From the NCBI GenBank assembly GCA_003952965.2, contig CM025854.1, positions 14,869,572 through 14,933,571 on the forward strand: a stretch of DNA of 64,000 bases, written 5' to 3'. The number at the start of each line of letters is the position of its first letter. Within the stretch, counting starts at the first letter, position 1. The notes below the pieces were generated by a model. The model ran no database searches and had not been told where the DNA came from. It worked only from the letters and a program-made list of their open reading frames with translations. The translations under genes were made by a program, and so were the position numbers. Below, piece after piece: positions 22,688 to 34,524 of the stretch. The DNA is from Morella rubra. Lineage: Eukaryota > Streptophyta > Magnoliopsida > Fagales > Myricaceae.

Positions 22688-25600
22688 CTATTGGAGCTTC
22701 ACAACTATGCAGGATATGTCATCCTTACTTTTCCTAGAAAGCGCCTCCTCTATCAAATGTTCTGCTGCTGATTGAGCATCCTTACTGTGTTTAATACAAT
22801 CAACTGCATCCTGGTTTGACATCACCTGCTCAAATATTGTGTAATGTTCAGAAATCCACCACTCTCAAGCGACTTCAAAATGTACATACGCAAAACAGAG
22901 AGTAGAACACAATCCCAGCTAAAACATGCAGGCATACCATTTTGCTCCTGAATGACCACAGAGACTTAATTTCATTACAATGCAAACTGGGGGAAATTCC
23001 ATTTTCACTTCCTAAACTATGGCCTCGATCACAATATCCCTCCTAAAATATTAGACTTAAGCAGAAAATCCCCTAAACTGACAGGTCGGCTGCAATTTCC
23101 CCCTATGTCATACAATATCATATTCATTTAATAATCACATTATTACCTGATGAGTACTTAGTTAACTGTTATTCTTCTCCGATAACTTCATCAGCATGAA
23201 AATGTTGAATCCAAATATAATCAGAGTTGAGGAAAAACTAAGTTATAGGGGAACATTGATCAATCAGTCTCTTAAATCATTCTATGGTTTACGACAGAAG
23301 AATGGAGCTTGACCAAAAGTAAATTGAAACAACATGAAGCTTATTACGACTGCTATTAGCTGACCTTCCATATCCCATCACTAGCTAAAATAATGAGATC
23401 TGTACCATCATTGATCATCTCAACTGCCACATCAGGTTCCGAACTCAGGTGTAACTTCAGGCTCTTATCACCAAATGCCCTTGCTACAGCAAGCTGTCCA
23501 TCAACACGTGGGACATCTCCTGCACGCATCAGAAATATAGCACTCAATTCAAAAACCAGTTCTTGTACGAAAAAAGCTATTTAAGAATCCCGTCTATGAG
23601 GTCAGGCAGTTAAACTAGAGATATTCTACAAATTCCATCTATCATAAATATGTGACAAACAGAATTCTAACGGAATTCTTTACATGAGAGGTGTTACTTT
23701 GGGAAAATACACTTGGTTCCAGCTGGACAGACCATCAAAATGTCACTCTCTAATTTCCTAGCCAAACTTCAAGCATAAACAGCTAAATCCATGAAAGAAA
23801 GATGATGTGCATTACACATGACACAACTGCAGAAGCCTGCATAAAATAACAAATATTAAGTGTCTAGGTCAAAAGACATTGGCGTCTAGAAAACTCAATG
23901 CTACTGCAACTGTCAAATGATTTCATCTCTGCAGCATGTACAGAAACACCTAACCACTGGTTGTAACAGATATGAGACACAGATAGTTGGGGCTTGTATA
24001 TTTAATGATTTTAATCTTCACTAGATAACAACACAAAAGCTCTTCTCTACGATGTTCCTTCAGAAAGCTGACTACCTGGAAGGTTTGAAACAAAACCACC
24101 ACGACTCTCAATGAAGCTTCTCTCCTTGCTTGGCTCATGATCAACAGATAGCTGTATGGCTTTACCATTTGTACGTATAACAGCTCTAGAATCTCCTACA
24201 TTTGCTACTACGAGCTTTTCACCATTGATCAGGATTGCAGTTACGGCTGTTGACCCTCCTTTGCCCAATACTCGGGCTTTCTCCAATATTTCATCATCTG
24301 TTGCACGGTAAGCTCTCCTTAAAGCATTCTCTGTCGCAGTCCAGAAGTCATCCTGCTTGTAGCATATGAAAGTAAATATCATCAAAAGTTTGATAGAGAT
24401 AACAACCATTGAAACAAAATAAAATTCTCAAGAATCATATGGAGAAAATAAAGCTGCATTCTTCTGGAGGAAATATGTATAACCTGCTTTAAAATATTGT
24501 CAAATAGGTGAATTTGCAAGTAGCTTGCAACGTCATGGCCTAAATGGCCATCAAATATTGCAAATAAGCCCAACTTGTTGTCACTGACTTGCTTGAATTC
24601 AGAAACTACATAATCTTCCATGGCATGATTCGATTTTCCCTTTACCATGTGAAAGCCATGAGTTATCTGCTTTGGCATTTTGCTTCTCCCTTTTCCTGTG
24701 TCAGAAGAACCACACACCACCTTCACCTGAAGAGAAGCAACCAATGAATCCATAAACAAGAGCAGATAAATAATGTAAGAATTTTGCAAAGATCCCATAG
24801 TGAAAATTAGGTTGTCATCATTTTATGTTGAAGGGTAAAAGAAACTAAATCTTAGACACTCCTTGAAATGTATGAGAGTTGCTAACATCAATAATACGTG
24901 CAACTTGTTAAGTCTAGAATCTAGACATGTTTTCATTATGAAATCTTAGCACCTCACATGTCATGATGCTAATATTTAGTTTCAGTTCGTCTACAGCATA
25001 TAACTATGCAAACTTTAGATTTTCTACTGCCGTATGCACGGAAAGCTCTGGGACTTGTTTATTCAAAGTGAAAATGGCATAGGTATTGAATCATAGTACC
25101 CATGATGAAATGCCTAAAAGCTTCTGTTAACTATTTCCCCAAATGGGAACCTAGTACCTAAATTAAATCTCAAATGAAAAGTGACCAACATTATAGGTGT
25201 TGAGGCTTGCACATAATTTTACCTGCCTAATAAACTTTGATTATAAGAGGGCACAGAGTAAGTTGGCATCCAACAGAATTATGCTGAGATGGATATCAAC
25301 TAAGGTTGTGTGGTAGGACAGAGCTCTTACTAGCAAATCCTGTGATTCGCGGAAGTGGACGTGCAGTGGACTACACATAAAAGGAAAATTCTGTTTTCCT
25401 AGAGTTTTCCTTTTTGAATCACCCTATTTGAATTATACATGTGGGATGGAGCGTAGACCGTCCCACAGTTATACAATAGACTTCACAATTCAAGAAGGAA
25501 AAGAAAAGCAAAAAACAAAGACAAAACATTCTAGATCAAGTTTTAGCTTCTCTATAACTTCGTCATCTTCTCATCATGACTTTTCTTCTTGAAAAAGAAA

Positions 25601-26110
25601 GCGAAACACTCACGAATCATTTTTTTGAGCGTACATAATTTCAGAATTTACTCATAATGTCCATTCTTTAGAATGATCAATCACCAATGACCCAATTCAG
25701 AAACTACCCGACCTATTTCACATTAATGACATAGCTCTTTTTTCTTCTGGGTACTATAAACAATGATATAGCTCTTAAACAAAGATAATGCGAAAAAACA
25801 AAAACTTCAAGTCCATGCCTTACTGTGCAATTGATCCTCATGTAAGCATCATTCAATCACTGCCATAAAAAACTAGAAAGCTACTTCGTTACAACAATCA
25901 CTTTGGAAAGGCTAATGGCCAAAAGAAGGAAAGGAAAAAAAAAACTAACGAAAGAAAGAAAACTCCAAACTTAGAAGCGAAAAAATATTGAAGAACTACA
26001 GCTACAGCTCCATTAACTCAAACAAAATTAAATAAGACGACCAAAAAGAGCAGAGAAAGAAATGGAAGTTCACCGACTTTCATCTTGTGGATGATTTCTC
26101 TGCCAATCAT
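22688..26110 (-). CDS. Protein phosphatase 2C, plant clade-F-like, 281 aa
   Basis: A Mn/Mg-dependent Ser/Thr phosphatase. Five exons read down the minus strand: 26110-26078, 24726-24484, 24352-24076, 23519-23365 and 22825-22688. All have GT-AG introns and they join in frame to 281 residues, the usual size of the small plant PP2Cs without a long N-terminal extension. All core motifs are present: MEDY (47-50), FDGH (69-72), GGSTAV (124-129), VGDSRAV (144-150), DHEP (163-166), ARAFGD (197-202), ASDGIW (230-235) and KDDISC (270-275). The metal-binding aspartates D49, D70, D232 and D272 are intact, so it should be active. There is no signal peptide or membrane segment; it is likely cytosolic or nuclear. 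The first exon encodes only 11 residues (MIGREIIHKMK) and precedes a 1.35-kb intron. That exon is the least certain part, although its frame and donor fit well. The substrate cannot be told from sequence. Confidence 0.93.
22989..23103. repeat. Small inverted-repeat element in PP2C intron 4
   Basis: GGGGGAAATT at the left and AATTTCCCCC at the right enclose about 115 bases resembling one arm of the fold-back elements elsewhere ('cttcctaaactatgg', 'cccctaaactgaca'). No TSD was found. It lies wholly within the intron 22826-23364. Confidence 0.4.
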
Positions 26111-26368
26111 GATATGCTTCTCTGTCAGCTGTGTTCAAAGACGTTCAGTAGAGAGAAGATTGAAACAGAGCAGAAGAGATATGTGTCGAGCAAAAGAGGG
26201 TTTGACTTTGGAAGGGGGGACGTGCGGGAGGATTAAACCCTTTTTTTTAATGGTCGGTAAGCCGCATTCTTTGAAAGACCACGCGCTTTTGTCGACGACC
26301 CTTCTTCTCAAGTTTTCCTTCATTTTCACTTTCTATTTGTTTCCTTTTTGGGCAAAACTATACTTTTA

Positions 26369-26374
26369 CACGTG
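26369..26374. promoter_or_regulatory. G-box/ABRE-like ACACGTGTCC upstream of PP2C
   Basis: The palindrome CACGTG sits in ACACGTGTCC about 260 bases upstream of the PP2C start codon. CACGTGTC-type sites bind bZIP factors of abscisic-acid responses. One site alone is weak evidence of regulation. Confidence 0.4.
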
Positions 26375-26577
26375 TCCAGTTCAGTATATAAAAGGAGGGT
26401 CCAACAGATTTTTCTCATTACAAAAAAGATTTCTATTTTTAACTTTCTGATATTGTCCATTTTTGAAATAGCTCTCTTATTATTTATTCGATTTTCCTGA
26501 TTACTATGGGTGCAAATACTCATAATTTGGTCTATTGTTTCTAAAATAGAATCGTACATCGGGTAGTTTTAGGGTTA

Positions 26578-26967
26578 TGTTCGTTTTGTAAAAATATTTT
26601 AGACTACAAGGAATGTAACAAATTCACAAAATGAAACATATAAAAAATCATACACAAAAACCAAAACATTTAACACAAACTCTAACAACTTTTCATATAG
26701 ACTCTAATACATTTTTTTGAAAAAAAAAATTCTAACAAATATTCTCTCTTTATACTTTTTTACCGAAAAATTATGTTACTTTTTTTATTAAAAAATTACA
26801 TCAAATCATCTCTCTCTACATTTTTTTACAAATTCTAATAAAAATTAAATATCTTAAAAACTTTTCTCCTAATTTTATACAAAAACTTATAAAACTCTCG
26901 TCTACGTAAATATTGACAATTATATAAAAAATCATAAAAAAACTTACAATTTTTTTAAAAACGAACA
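26578..26967 (-). mobile_element. MITE-like element, 390 bp, copy 1
   Basis: Termini TGTTCGTTTTGTAAAAAT and AAAACGAACA form inverted repeats around AT-rich, non-coding sequence. The body is the reverse complement of the element at 34113-34487 (for example 'caaatattctctctttata' against 'agagagaatatttgt'), so both are copies of one family in opposite orientation. No clear TSD was found. Confidence 0.65.
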
Positions 26968-29214
26968 TCTTTAAAGCCCTTTAGAAGAAGTAAGAAAATT
27001 TGTCGATATTGACTTGGAATACCACCCGAAATTCAATTCCCCGCAACTACCCTCACTACATAAATGGGATGTGTAGGGGACCCCTTGCATATGTCTCTAA
27101 GTTTTAACGTGTGTTTTCAAGCTAATCACAATACGCTCCCCACCTGCTTTAAGGTCTATCCTGAACGGGACGCAAGATGCATGGTTTCTTTCTTATATAA
27201 ACAAAAAGCGAGAAAATTTTAAGAAGAACATTAATAATTTTTGTAGTTTTGCTTAATATATGGCTTATTGCACTCTTAATCTGCCACAAACTTTTTATTT
27301 GATCTCATATTAGGATAGGGCTACTAAAAGTGATGCCTTTAATGTCGGGTAGTAATAGAGAGGGTAAATTAAAAATATAATGATAGTTTGAGATTTTCAT
27401 TTTCATTGTTCAACTTGTCCCATGAGAAGTTTGATAGCAACGTTGCTGTACTAGCTGTATTTCAAGGGTTGCTGGTAGGCAGCTGAGGCGGTCGCCTATG
27501 GCCCTCACCCCTATTAAAATAAAAATACAAATTCCACTATTAAAGCCCCCATAAAATTGTAATAGATGCTATAATTAGGTAGTAAATCAAAATTTTCCTT
27601 GACCATTAATAGCACATTTAGATTTGTGTGAATATAGATGCTCCTGATCGAGAGGTATTTCAGGATTCGTAGCATATATTACTTACCCCTGCTTCTTCTT
27701 TTTTTTTCTTCTAAATGTACTTACCCCTGCTTCACGGCTTAAGGATCTCGCTTGTGACAATTTTTCTCTCTCTCTCTCTCCTCTCTCTCTCTCCTTTTTT
27801 AGTAGTCTTAATAATGCTACGTGTTATCGATGGCAAAGGTTCATTAGTTGACGTGGAGTTGGGCACCACATAAACATGATCTGGCAGTAATGTTCTCTTA
27901 ATTGATATATTTATATAATATTATAAACAGGATATTAAAGTATATTTTGTTAATTTTAATATAATTATAAATAAGATAGATTAACACCAAAAATTCAAGA
28001 ATGTTCTATGTACTGTGTAACAGATGTAATTCAAATTTTGAGCATTTATTTAAAGAATATAAAAGTAGAAGACCATGTTGGTTGATTGAAAGAAATTTTC
28101 ACATTATCAATGCATCCTGGTAAATCCATAATTTGAAAAATAAGATAATCAATAAAATATAACACATCTCCTGGCCATCGGTTTATTAGGATGGGGCAGA
28201 GTTTCGATGCCATAATGTTTAGGGGTGGGAGCAGGTGGGGGATTAACTCCCTTGAATAGTTTTTATTTCTTTTTGGGGCGCCCAGGCCTGCAGCAGTGAT
28301 AGTAGCTCTATTGAGTCTTGGCACGTGGGACGAAGCCATGGGACTGAAGCCATGACCCCAGCTCGTCTTAAAATTAGGTCCGCTCTTAAATTATCAAAAT
28401 AATCTCAAATTAGGATTTCAACTATCATTTTTGATACATTGAGTTTCCAAACTTTTAAAATCAATCAGTTTGCGTCTCGAAATAAAATTTAATGGTTAAA
28501 TCGTAACACTTGGATAATTTATAACACGTGGCATGATTTTGACGGTTGAATTTTTTGTTAGGTGCAACTTGATAGTTCTAAGGTTGAATGTGTTAAAAGT
28601 GTTAACGAGGACCGCTGTTTGAAATTACTTTGGTAGTTTGGGAGCGCAAATTGACTTTTTTTCAAAAAAAAAAAAGGCAAAAAAGATTTTATTGTATTTT
28701 AAATTGTAATCTCCTCAAATTCTAATTTCTTCCTTGCATGCATGGCACACCATTAAATCTTTAGACCAAAGTACTAAAGTGGTAACTAACCCTAGATGAA
28801 TTACATACAATTGTTGCGTGTACCATTAGTGCTTACTAACCCTAGATGAATTTGCATACAATTGTGGCATGAAGCCTAATGGTCCGTCAGGATAAGAATG
28901 GACCTGGAATTGATAGAGTATAATTTGATAGTTAATTTGGATCCCAACCATTGTTTTAAAATTCTATGTATGCGAGGGTTTTATCACATTAAAATTCAAA
29001 TATTCACTTTGAGTGCTATTAATGTTATCTTTATTTTAAAAATAATATAAAGGATCAAAAATAAAATTAGACCTACAACTGAAACATTTAAAATTGATTT
29101 TTTTTTCTAGCTACTCGCACTACTTAACCATGCAATTGTAATAGCTGATTCAGGAGTTATTTTAGTGGACATATAAGAAAAAAAAAATCTGTCATACTCT
29201 TAAGAAACAAATTT
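26968..29214. other. Intergenic region, no gene supported
   Basis: AT-rich sequence between PP2C and the O-methyltransferase. A short (CT)n stretch lies at 27764-27796. The longest reading frame (28046-28339, minus) does not resemble a protein I recognise. Two near copies of 'taaccctagatgaattacatacaattgt' lie at 28787 and 28838. Confidence 0.4.
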
Positions 29215-29611
29215 GGGAAAAATACACTTCTCATCCACAAACTACCATAGGTTTTGCACTTTGCACTTTAAACTACCATTTTAACACATTGCACCCTCTA
29301 ACTACCAATTTTTAGCACTTTGCACCCTTTATCAAATTTTCAGACTAAAATGACGATAATGCCCTTGACCCATTTTGCATATATTGAAGATATTGTTGTC
29401 AATTCATTAATTTCTCAAGGGTGTTATTGTCAAATGGAGGTGCAAAGTGTTTAATATTAGTAATTGGAGGGTGTAATGTGTCAAAGTGGGTAGTTTAGGG
29501 TGCAAAGTGTCTAACATTGGTAGTTTGAGGGTGCAATGTCTTAAAGATGGTAGTTTGGGGTGCAATGTGTCACTACTCCGGTAGTTTGTGGGTGAAAAGT
29601 GTATTTTCTCC
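29215..29611. mobile_element. Fold-back Mutator-type element, 397 bp, 9-bp TSD
   Basis: The left arm GGGAAAAATACACTTCTCAT and the reverse complement of the right arm GGAGAAAATACACTTTTCAC begin long inverted repeats. The arms also contain repeated 'gcactttgcacc' and 'gtagtttgggtgcaa' modules. The flanking 9-mers AACAAATTT (29206-29214 and 29612-29620) are identical. A 9-base TSD with long inverted repeats is the signature of Mutator-type elements. It carries no coding sequence. Confidence 0.88.
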
Positions 29612-29620
29612 AACAAATTT

Positions 29621-30330
29621 TGTTTAGTGCCCCTTTGGACTCACAATTGGTGAAATTATCTCCATTTTAGTTGTCTATTTCAAAGAAGCAAAAATTTAAA
29701 ATCGGTCTCTATAAATAGTATTGGACCGTAATTATGAGGTTTTCAAAACCCTAAAATAAGTTAATAAATTGTTCGTCTTTAAAAAAATACGTCCGGACAG
29801 AATTGCACGTGATCATGGAACTTAATTTGAAGTAACATGCTGTGGGTCTACTGTGTAAGCTATGATTGATACATGGTATAATACGTCAAATAAAATTAAA
29901 AATGAAAAAATGGGTAAAATGGAATTTATAACCTTCTTTCTAAAGATTTTAAATTTCAAACTTTTTTTCTTTTCTTTTAGATTTTTCTTTGTTTCTGTGT
30001 TTCTAGATTTTTATTTATCTTGTTGTTTTTGAATTATTGTATACGGAAATTATTTTTCCCTTAAAACTAATACACTCATGATGTTATCCCCATCCTATAC
30101 ACCAGAGGAAAAATGAACAAAAAAAGGAACCTAACCTCCAATTATGAGATCATGCCTCAACCGATTCATTACTAGGGACACAATATTTTAATCCTACCTA
30201 AAACAAAGCTTTAGGCCTGCCGTACCCCAACTACGCCTTCTCCTCTATTCTTTTGTTTGCTTTTGTAGATACCTATGGAACAAGTACCTAGCATCATAGG
30301 CCTTAAACAATAGGAAATTATATTTATAGG
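29621..30330. other. Upstream region of the O-methyltransferase
   Basis: AT-rich, no gene seen. It probably includes the promoter of the downstream methyltransferase, but apart from the TATA tract I see no specific element. Confidence 0.4.
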
Positions 30331-30340
30331 CTCTGCCCGT

Positions 30341-30370
30341 ACTATATATATATATATATGTATGTATATT
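30341..30370 (+). promoter_or_regulatory. TATA tract of the O-methyltransferase
   Basis: An (AT)n run, ACTATATATATATATATATG, followed by TATGTATATT, ends about 55 bases before the ATG at 30424. That spacing fits a TATA box with a short leader. The exact transcription start cannot be set. Confidence 0.45.
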
Positions 30371-30423
30371 AAGAATCCACAGTACTGCAAGAGATAGAAG
30401 AGAACGCGGTGAGGAAAAAAAAG

Positions 30424-32182
30424 ATGGCACTTACAGAAGCAAAGGTATTACAAGATGGCCAAACAAAACTTTGGAAACACACATTTTCCTTTGCAGTCTC
30501 AATGGCACTGAAATGTGCTGTGGATCTCCGCGTTGCTGATATCATAAACTCCCACGGTGTCCCAATCAGTTTGTCCCAAATAGCTGCCAAGATAGACTCG
30601 CCTTCGCCTAACATCCCCAACCTCGAACGCATAATGAGATTGCTTGTACGCAAAGAAATCTTCTCGGCTCATCAAAGGCCAAACAGTGAGGAAACTCTCT
30701 ACGGGCTGACTGCCTCCTCAAGATGGTTTCTGCATGACTCTGAACTTAGTTTGGCTCCGTTCATATCACTGCAAAACAGTGAGTGGCTAATGGCTCCCTG
30801 GTACCGCCTTGCCCAATTTGTCAAGGAAAGTGTCCCTGGTGGTAGTACTGGGTTCAGCAAGTGCTATGGTTCTGAGATTTTTGACTTTGCCTCCAAAAAC
30901 CATGAATTCAACAAGCTCTTCAATGCTGGAATGGAAAGCACAGCAACGGTCATGGTGGACGCCATCTTAACGGGATATAAAGATGGGTTCAGTTCCATTG
31001 GATCATTGGTGGATGTGGGGGGCGGAAACGGCCATATGATATCAAAAATTGTAAAAGCACATCCCCACATCAAAGGTATCAACTTCGATTTGCCACATGT
31101 TATCGCAGCGGCTCCAAAGCACAAAGGGGTCGCCAACGTTGGAGGTAACATCTTTGAGGCCATTCCTAAGGCTGATGCAATCTTCATGCAGGTAAATTGA
31201 CCAAATGGAACCTTGTTCTATATAGAAAAACGATTTTGTTTGTCATTTAATTTGGATTTTTCGTATTTTTCTGTATATTTTTTCATTTATATTTATATAA
31301 TTTACTTTAATAAAAATTAAATGACGTTGAGTCAACTATGTCTATTTTTCATCCAAATTAGAGGATGTTCGGTTAGAATGTTTTTTGAGAATTTTTAGTG
31401 TTTTGAGAATTTTTAGATAATGTTAACTTTATTGGAATGCGTGCTGCAGTTGTTTTTAGGTGATGTTAAAAAACATGTTCGGTTTTAGAATTCTAAGATT
31501 CAAAAGAATCCTAGAAAACAAAGAAAACGAACATCATCTAAGTTAGCGGTCAGGTTGAATCAGCTATTTCAACGTTTTTTCATCCAAATTAAGTTGGTAG
31601 CATGGATGATGAAAGGACCGGTTTAGGAATCAGTCCTTAACCCCAACGACCCATGAGGGAAAAAATTTATCTTACGGACTGATTTAGAAAAAGTTTAAAC
31701 CAGACAAATGAATTTAATTATTTAACCTATCCTTCAATAGAAAAAGACAATGAATTTTACCCTCTTGCTACTTAATTAGAGCTAGCTAAAACTCACTTTA
31801 ACTAACAATGAAGGTATAAATTTATGCACTTTCGCACCAAACAATATAATAGACTGAAAGTTTCAACTTCCTTTTCATGTAGAGAGTACTAGCTAGTTTC
31901 AACGATGAAGACAGCATCAAGGTTCTGAAGAATTGCCTAAAAGCGATACCAAAAGAGACTGGGAAGGTCGTTATCATTGATCCTCTTTTAGACCTGGAGA
32001 ATGAGGGACCATTTGATGAGATGATCGCAGCACTTGATTTGTCAATGATGATGCTATGCAAGGGAGGACAAGAAAGGACTAAGTTGGAATGGCAAAAGAT
32101 ACTAGAAGCATCAGGCTTTCTCCTCAATAGGGTCATCAAGATTCCGGCTGTTCTGACCATTGTTGAGGCCTATCCGGCATGA
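30424..32182 (+). CDS. COMT-like O-methyltransferase, 355 aa, lacks catalytic His
   Basis: A plant type-I, SAM-dependent O-methyltransferase; relatives methylate phenolics, flavonoids or alkaloids. Two exons (30424-31191 and 31883-32182) join in frame to 355 residues, the normal family length. The N-terminal dimerisation domain spans about 10-105. The SAM-binding motif LVDVGGGNG is at 195-203, followed by GINFDLPHVI (218-227), GGNIF (240-244), PKADAIFMQ (248-256) and GGQERT (317-322), which holds one catalytic-site Glu. The odd part is 257-262, RVLASF, where family members have W-[IV]-[LM]-H-D-[WF]: the catalytic histidine is replaced by Ala260 and its partner Asp by Ser261. Asn242 also stands where the SAM-binding Asp of 'GGDMF' is usual. 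The frame is otherwise open, so this is either a recently dead gene or a non-catalytic paralogue. I chose the ATG at 30424; the codon 15 bases upstream is GTG. Confidence 0.88.
31364..31540. repeat. Short TIR element in methyltransferase intron
   Basis: GATGTTCGGTT at the left and AAAACGAACATC at the right form an inverted repeat around about 175 bases, with an internal 'acatgttcggtttta' copy. The ends resemble the TGTTCGTTTT termini of the MITE-like copies at 26578 and 34113, so it may be a short relative. Confidence 0.45.
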
Positions 32183-34112
32183 AAACAAAGGATCCATGTG
32201 AAGCTCTATTAGTACTACTGCACCAAATAAGCTATATATGTTAGTGGTACGCACCAAATAAGGAATAAAACTAGCCAAATCATGGATTAATATCTTTTAT
32301 TATTGATCTCTGTCTAAAATATTGCATATTGCAATTGGACCCTTTACTACTTAATGTGGCTCATATAAAATTTCGGACAACATGAACGCTCCTGCAATGA
32401 CATCTACATATTATGTCCATCTCTTTCGACATTGCTCTGTGAAATTTGGACAGAAAATTGTATAGGATCCTAATCCCCAAACTATCACCTTCTTTGTCAA
32501 ATAATAAAGGGCTGAGATTATTTTTTTCAAACTTTGAGGTAAAAAAAAAATGCCAGTCATTGTAATAACTTCCTAACTCTATGATCTTCCATTGTTAACA
32601 AATAGTGATAATTAAAGTCATCGTCTCCCTATTTTTTTAGCACAAGTCATCCATGCTGTTAGCTTGATTCCATTAATGTGATACTTCCATCCTGTTTATT
32701 TATTCAGTCTTCTTAGAATCTTAAGATTAGAAGGGAAACCGATCCTGGCTGTCGAGCCGGCAAAATTTTCATCTTGTTCTTTAGGCAAGAACGTAATATA
32801 ACTATGAAGGATCGATCAAGTGCATACTTCGAGTTTCCTATATCATATAAATAACCAGGGGGGAAGCTTGGATATGTTTAGTTTTTTGGGAGGCCAAAAT
32901 ATTATATTCTAATTGTTGGGGCCCAATGTAAAAAATTTGAAACAAATAAAAGGTTAAATAAAAAAAAATTGGGAAGATTTGCTGACCATCATCTAAACTT
33001 AATTACTAATTGTTTGTACCATATATAATTACTACCTAACTCTAGGAAATTGTCTACCGTTTCTAGCATAAATGCACCTAACAATTTAAAAAACCATATC
33101 TAATACTAATTGCTAGCGTTTAACGTGATAAACTAATTTCTTAGTTAACACTACTTTAGCTAATAAGCTAGTCTATTCATTAAAAGTAATTAATACCTAA
33201 TTAAAAATGCTTAACTGTAAATGCTAACATATAGGGATTCTACTGAGTTTGAGATTTTGGAGGAGAATGTGAGAGGTAGTTCGGGGCGTGGGTAGGGAGA
33301 AAAACTTAGGTGTTTTTCTTTTGTGTGTTTTGTAAGCTTTGTTGATGCGGCAATAACGTGGCGTAAGTGGCTAACTAGGCCGACGCTAACATGGCATTTG
33401 TGAGCTAACGCGTTTAGATTGGACACGTGGCGCAATTTGATTGAATTGACGTAACATTAATTTGACATGTCAGCATTTATCATTAATGGAGGGGACGAAT
33501 GTCGATAAAGAGATCTATTTTTCTCGAAATCATTTTCTCAAGGAGCTAAATGGCTAATATCAGGGACTCAATTGCTACTTTCGAATACCTCATGAGCCGT
33601 AGGAGTAATTTCGCCCAAAAAAAACACATAAAAGCTTTTCTCTCAAAAAGCACGAAAACTACTCTCTCATTCTTTTTATCTTCTATTAACGTAAAATATT
33701 ACTAACAATATTGTAATTGTTGTAATTTTTTCACAACAAAAGTGAATAAAATCAATATTATCAATTGAATAATATCTATTAAAAAATTTTGAATACACAA
33801 CTTTGATAAATAGTTTTATATGTAAAAAAAATAATTTCTAATTAAAATTTACTAAAATTTTGTATTCAAATATAATATTTTGTATTTTTTTTTCTAGATA
33901 TAATATTTTGTACTTCGTTACAAAAGATCCCACTTTTTAAGGTCCCGCCTGATGCCTTAATTATCATAGAGCCGCCCCAAAGATATGCATGTGCTTGATC
34001 TGCAGTCTCGATGAAGACTGAGGTCACAACGTGGATGTAAGCAAGGTGGCCTGCCCATTAGCATTGCACATGCCAGGCGCTGTGTTTCTTCGTAAACTTT
34101 ACACTGTAAGTA
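32183..34112. other. Intergenic region, no gene supported
   Basis: Methyltransferase 3' flank, then AT-rich sequence. No coding sequence was recognised. The region 32860-33980 has a G-rich left edge and a 'gccgcccc' right edge that might be decayed transposon ends, but without a TSD I do not call it. Confidence 0.4.
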
Positions 34113-34487
34113 GTTGTTCGTTTTGTAAAGATTTTTAGAGTTTTGATATAACTGTAAATATTTATATAAATTAGAGTTTTATAATTTTTTGTGTAAAAGT
34201 TTGGTGAAAATTTTAAAATATTAATTTTTGTTGGAGTTTGTAAAAGTGTAGAGAGAATGATTTGATGTAATTGTTTAATAAAAAAAGTATTGAGTTAAGT
34301 GAAAAAGTATGGAGAGAGAATATTTGTTATAATTTTTTTAAAAAAATATATTTGGAATTTATGTGAAAAGTTATTGGAGATTGTGTAAAAGGTATTGGTG
34401 TTTGTGTATGAATTTTTGAGATTTTGGATATTCGTTTTATACATTTGTTGAATCTATTGTATTCTAGAATATTTTTGCAAACGAACA
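34113..34487 (+). mobile_element. MITE-like element, 375 bp, copy 2
   Basis: Termini TGTTCGTTTTGTAAAGAT and CAAACGAACA are inverted repeats. The body is the reverse complement of copy 1 at 26578-26967. It is AT-rich and non-coding, and it lies 37 bases from the hAT element. No clear TSD was found. Confidence 0.65.
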
Positions 34488-34524
34488 TGCTCTAAGTCTC
34501 TTTGTTACCTTGTAATGTAGTATA

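Noticed and set aside
28046-28339. 97-residue minus-strand frame
   Set aside because: No recognisable family, no splice or promoter context, and not supported by codon pattern.
30409-30423. Upstream start for the methyltransferase
   Set aside because: The codon at 30409 is GTG, not ATG, so the start at 30424 is used.
32860-33980. Possible hAT element with CAGGGG-like left and GCCGCCCC right edges
   Set aside because: The right end lacks the expected terminal bases and no 8-base TSD was found.
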